The translations under genes were made by a program, and so were the position numbers. From Bacillota bacterium (lineage in GTDB: Bacteria > Bacillota > Clostridia > Christensenellales > SZUA-584), in contig JAEZIZ010000073.1 of NCBI GenBank assembly GCA_023415915.1, positions 1 to 6,410 on the forward strand: DNA of 6,410 nt, given 5' to 3'. Position 1 is the first letter of the stretch; the number at the start of each line of letters is the position of its first letter. The notes below the pieces were generated by a model. That model did not search any database. It saw only the letters and a list, made by a program, of their open reading frames with translations, and was not told the DNA's origin. Below are positions 5,916-6,410 of the stretch, one piece after another.

Positions 5916-5956
5916 GGCTCCCCTGTTAGGGGGCTGTCGCCGCAGGCGACTGAAGG
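5916..5956. repeat. Double-hairpin intergenic repeat (GGCTCCCC type)
   Basis: A GGCTCCCC…AGGGGGCT hairpin with one bulged base is followed directly by a perfect GTCGCC (5936-5941) - GCA - GGCGAC (5945-5950) hairpin, then TGAAGGG. It resembles the AGGCTCCCC…GGGGAGCTGTCGC…GCGACTGAGGGG intergenic repeat that is very frequent in gut Clostridia, as I remember it; no search was made. Here one base of the first stem is missing. Confidence 0.65.
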
Positions 5957-5983
5957 GTATCCAAAGCTGCTGATAGATTAAGC

Positions 5984-6033
5984 AGCAGGCGGGTATACCC
6001 TTTCAGGACACACGTCGGAGACCCGCCCCTACG
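5984..6033. repeat. Direct repeat R1, copy B
   Basis: A 50-bp near copy of 5543-5591 with inverted ends GGCGGGT (5988-5994) and ACCCGCC (6021-6027). Its left part contains a perfect 10-bp palindrome, GGGTATACCC (5991-6000). It is followed 22 bp later by an inverted-orientation R2, so R1 and R2 together form a longer imperfect palindrome. Confidence 0.85.
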
Positions 6034-6053
6034 ATATGTAAAAAGCGTCCGTA

Positions 6054-6078
6054 CACGTAGGGGCGGCCTTTGACCGCC
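6054..6078. repeat. Hairpin repeat R2, copy B
   Basis: A 25-bp copy of 5737-5761. CACGTAGGGGCGGCC is followed by TTTGACCGCC, which gives a GGCGG/CCGCC hairpin. CGTAGGGGCGG (6056-6066) is the exact inverse of CCGCCCCTACG (6023-6033) in R1 copy B, with a 22-nt loop between them. Confidence 0.8.
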
Positions 6079-6106
6079 AGAAACGTAGTGTGCAGGGTAT
6101 GTTTGT

Positions 6107-6137
6107 TACACCTCATCCGGCGCTACGCGCAACCTTC
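6107..6137. repeat. CACCTCATCCG-type repeat remnant
   Basis: CACCTCATCCG is followed by a small GCGC (6120-6123) - TAC - GCGC (6127-6130) hairpin and AACCTTCC. This resembles a second common gut-Clostridia intergenic repeat with a variable stem between CACCTCATCCG and a CACCTTCC-like end. The attribution is from memory. Confidence 0.5.
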
Positions 6138-6163
6138 CTTTGTTCGTAATAGTCGCCTGATAC

Positions 6164-6267
6164 TGCCGTTCGGCATGCTCTTTTACCGCCCAGCTAAACG
6201 CTAGTCACAGAGCCTCCGGCTCACTTTATCCTCACTGAGCGCGCTCGCCTTCGGCTCCCCGCAGTGA
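6164..6267. repeat. Cluster of small hairpins
   Basis: In order: TGCCG-TT-CGGCA (6164-6175), GAGCC-TCC-GGCTC (6210-6222), and TCACTG (6232-6237) paired with CAGTGA (6262-6267). The last pair encloses the palindrome GAGCGCGCTC (6237-6246) and GCC-TTC-GGC (6247-6255). The last block could fold as a branched structure. No coding potential is seen. Confidence 0.6.
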
Positions 6268-6294
6268 AAGGCTTTATCTTAGCAAAATAATCAT

Positions 6295-6319
6295 CCACCC
6301 CTTCAAGGGGTGGTTTTTC
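6295..6319 (+). terminator. Terminator-like hairpin with T-run
   Basis: CCACCCC (6295-6301), loop TTCAA, GGGGTGG (6307-6313), then TTTTTC. On the + strand this is a good intrinsic terminator. No gene ends near it; it may close read-through from the DegV/PAP2-like operon or belong to the structured tail that follows. Confidence 0.6.
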
Positions 6320-6410
6320 TTGAACCCTATAAGGGACTCTTGCTGGCAATGCCTAAAGGCATACTACGGTTCCGCCAACCGCATGGGGCTTGTTACCGGC
6401 AACCCTTAAA
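6320..6410. other. Structured tail of unknown nature, cut by the window edge
   Basis: Four further hairpins follow with short spacers: CCCT-ATA-AGGG (6325-6335), ATGCC-TAAA-GGCAT (6349-6362), CGGTT-CCGCC-AACCG (6367-6381), and a bulged GGG/TTG with CAACCC stem (6386-6405). No open frame, start signal or known RNA is recognised. It could be the end of a mobile element or a structured RNA that continues beyond the window. Confidence 0.4.

Larger units (their letters stand above)
5459..6290. repeat. Repeat-rich intergenic region without genes
   Basis: I find no open frame with a plausible product, ribosome site or codon pattern here. The stretch is a patchwork of short GC-rich palindromes and partial direct repeats: two copies of a 50-bp element, two copies of a 25-bp CACGTAGGGGCGGCC hairpin, a CTCCCC/GTCGCC double hairpin, and several shorter hairpins, described separately. 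Open frames in this region, such as one over 5520-5837, are low-complexity Arg/Pro-rich readings of the repeats. The PAP2-like gene upstream has no obvious terminator, so its transcript may run into these palindromes. Confidence 0.8.

Noticed and set aside
5543..6078. CRISPR array
   Set aside because: There are only two copies of each unit, spaced several hundred bases apart, with internal palindromes and no regular spacers.
6295..6410. TnpB-type guide RNA (omega RNA) or IS200/IS605 right end
   Set aside because: The run of hairpins is suggestive, but no tnpB or tnpA is in the window and I cannot match a known end sequence. It is left as an unidentified structured tail.

Overview
The window looks like a chromosomal segment of a spore-forming member of the Clostridia, probably an uncultured gut lineage. 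The basis is a DUF3794/LysM spore-envelope protein, a UPF0237 ACT protein, an XRE regulator with the clostridial-type HTH sequence, a DegV fatty-acid-binding protein, strong AGGAG-type ribosome binding sites, and a right end full of short palindromic intergenic repeats of the sort common in gut Firmicutes. No genus can be assigned from sequence alone.

Layout. (i) 1-1630, + strand: one gene for a protein with three DUF3794 (SPOCS-like) repeats and a C-terminal LysM, closed by a strong bidirectional terminator at 1641-1677. (ii) 1696-2841, - strand: a compact three-gene operon read right to left: a membrane DUF5698/DUF2179 (UPF0316) protein, a DUF1330 protein and a small ACT-domain protein of the UPF0237 family. 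A sigma-A-like promoter lies at 2862-2890, and the operon shares the 1641-1677 terminator with the + strand gene. (iii) 2842-3104: an intergenic region with an orphan + strand terminator (3046-3071). A hairpin just upstream of it and a -10-like box suggest an unannotated small RNA of about 75 nt. (iv) 3105-3725, - strand: a membrane-anchored XRE/Cro-type regulator with four predicted transmembrane helices and a good promoter at 3760-3788. (v) 3980-5458, + strand: a two-gene operon of a DegV/FakB-type fatty-acid-binding protein and a PAP2-like membrane protein. (vi) 5459-6410: about 950 bp without a credible gene, made of nested palindromic repeats, a terminator-like hairpin at 6295-6319 and a run of hairpins to the window edge.

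Working together: the DegV/PAP2-like pair hints at lipid or fatty-acid handling at the membrane. The DUF3794/LysM protein points to spore coat or cortex assembly. The - strand operon holds three conserved proteins of poorly known function, and its ACT domain and DUF2179 domain both suggest small-molecule sensing. I see no defence system, phage, CRISPR array or intact insertion sequence. The least explained parts are the candidate small RNA at about 2996-3071 and the repeat-rich tail from 5459 on.
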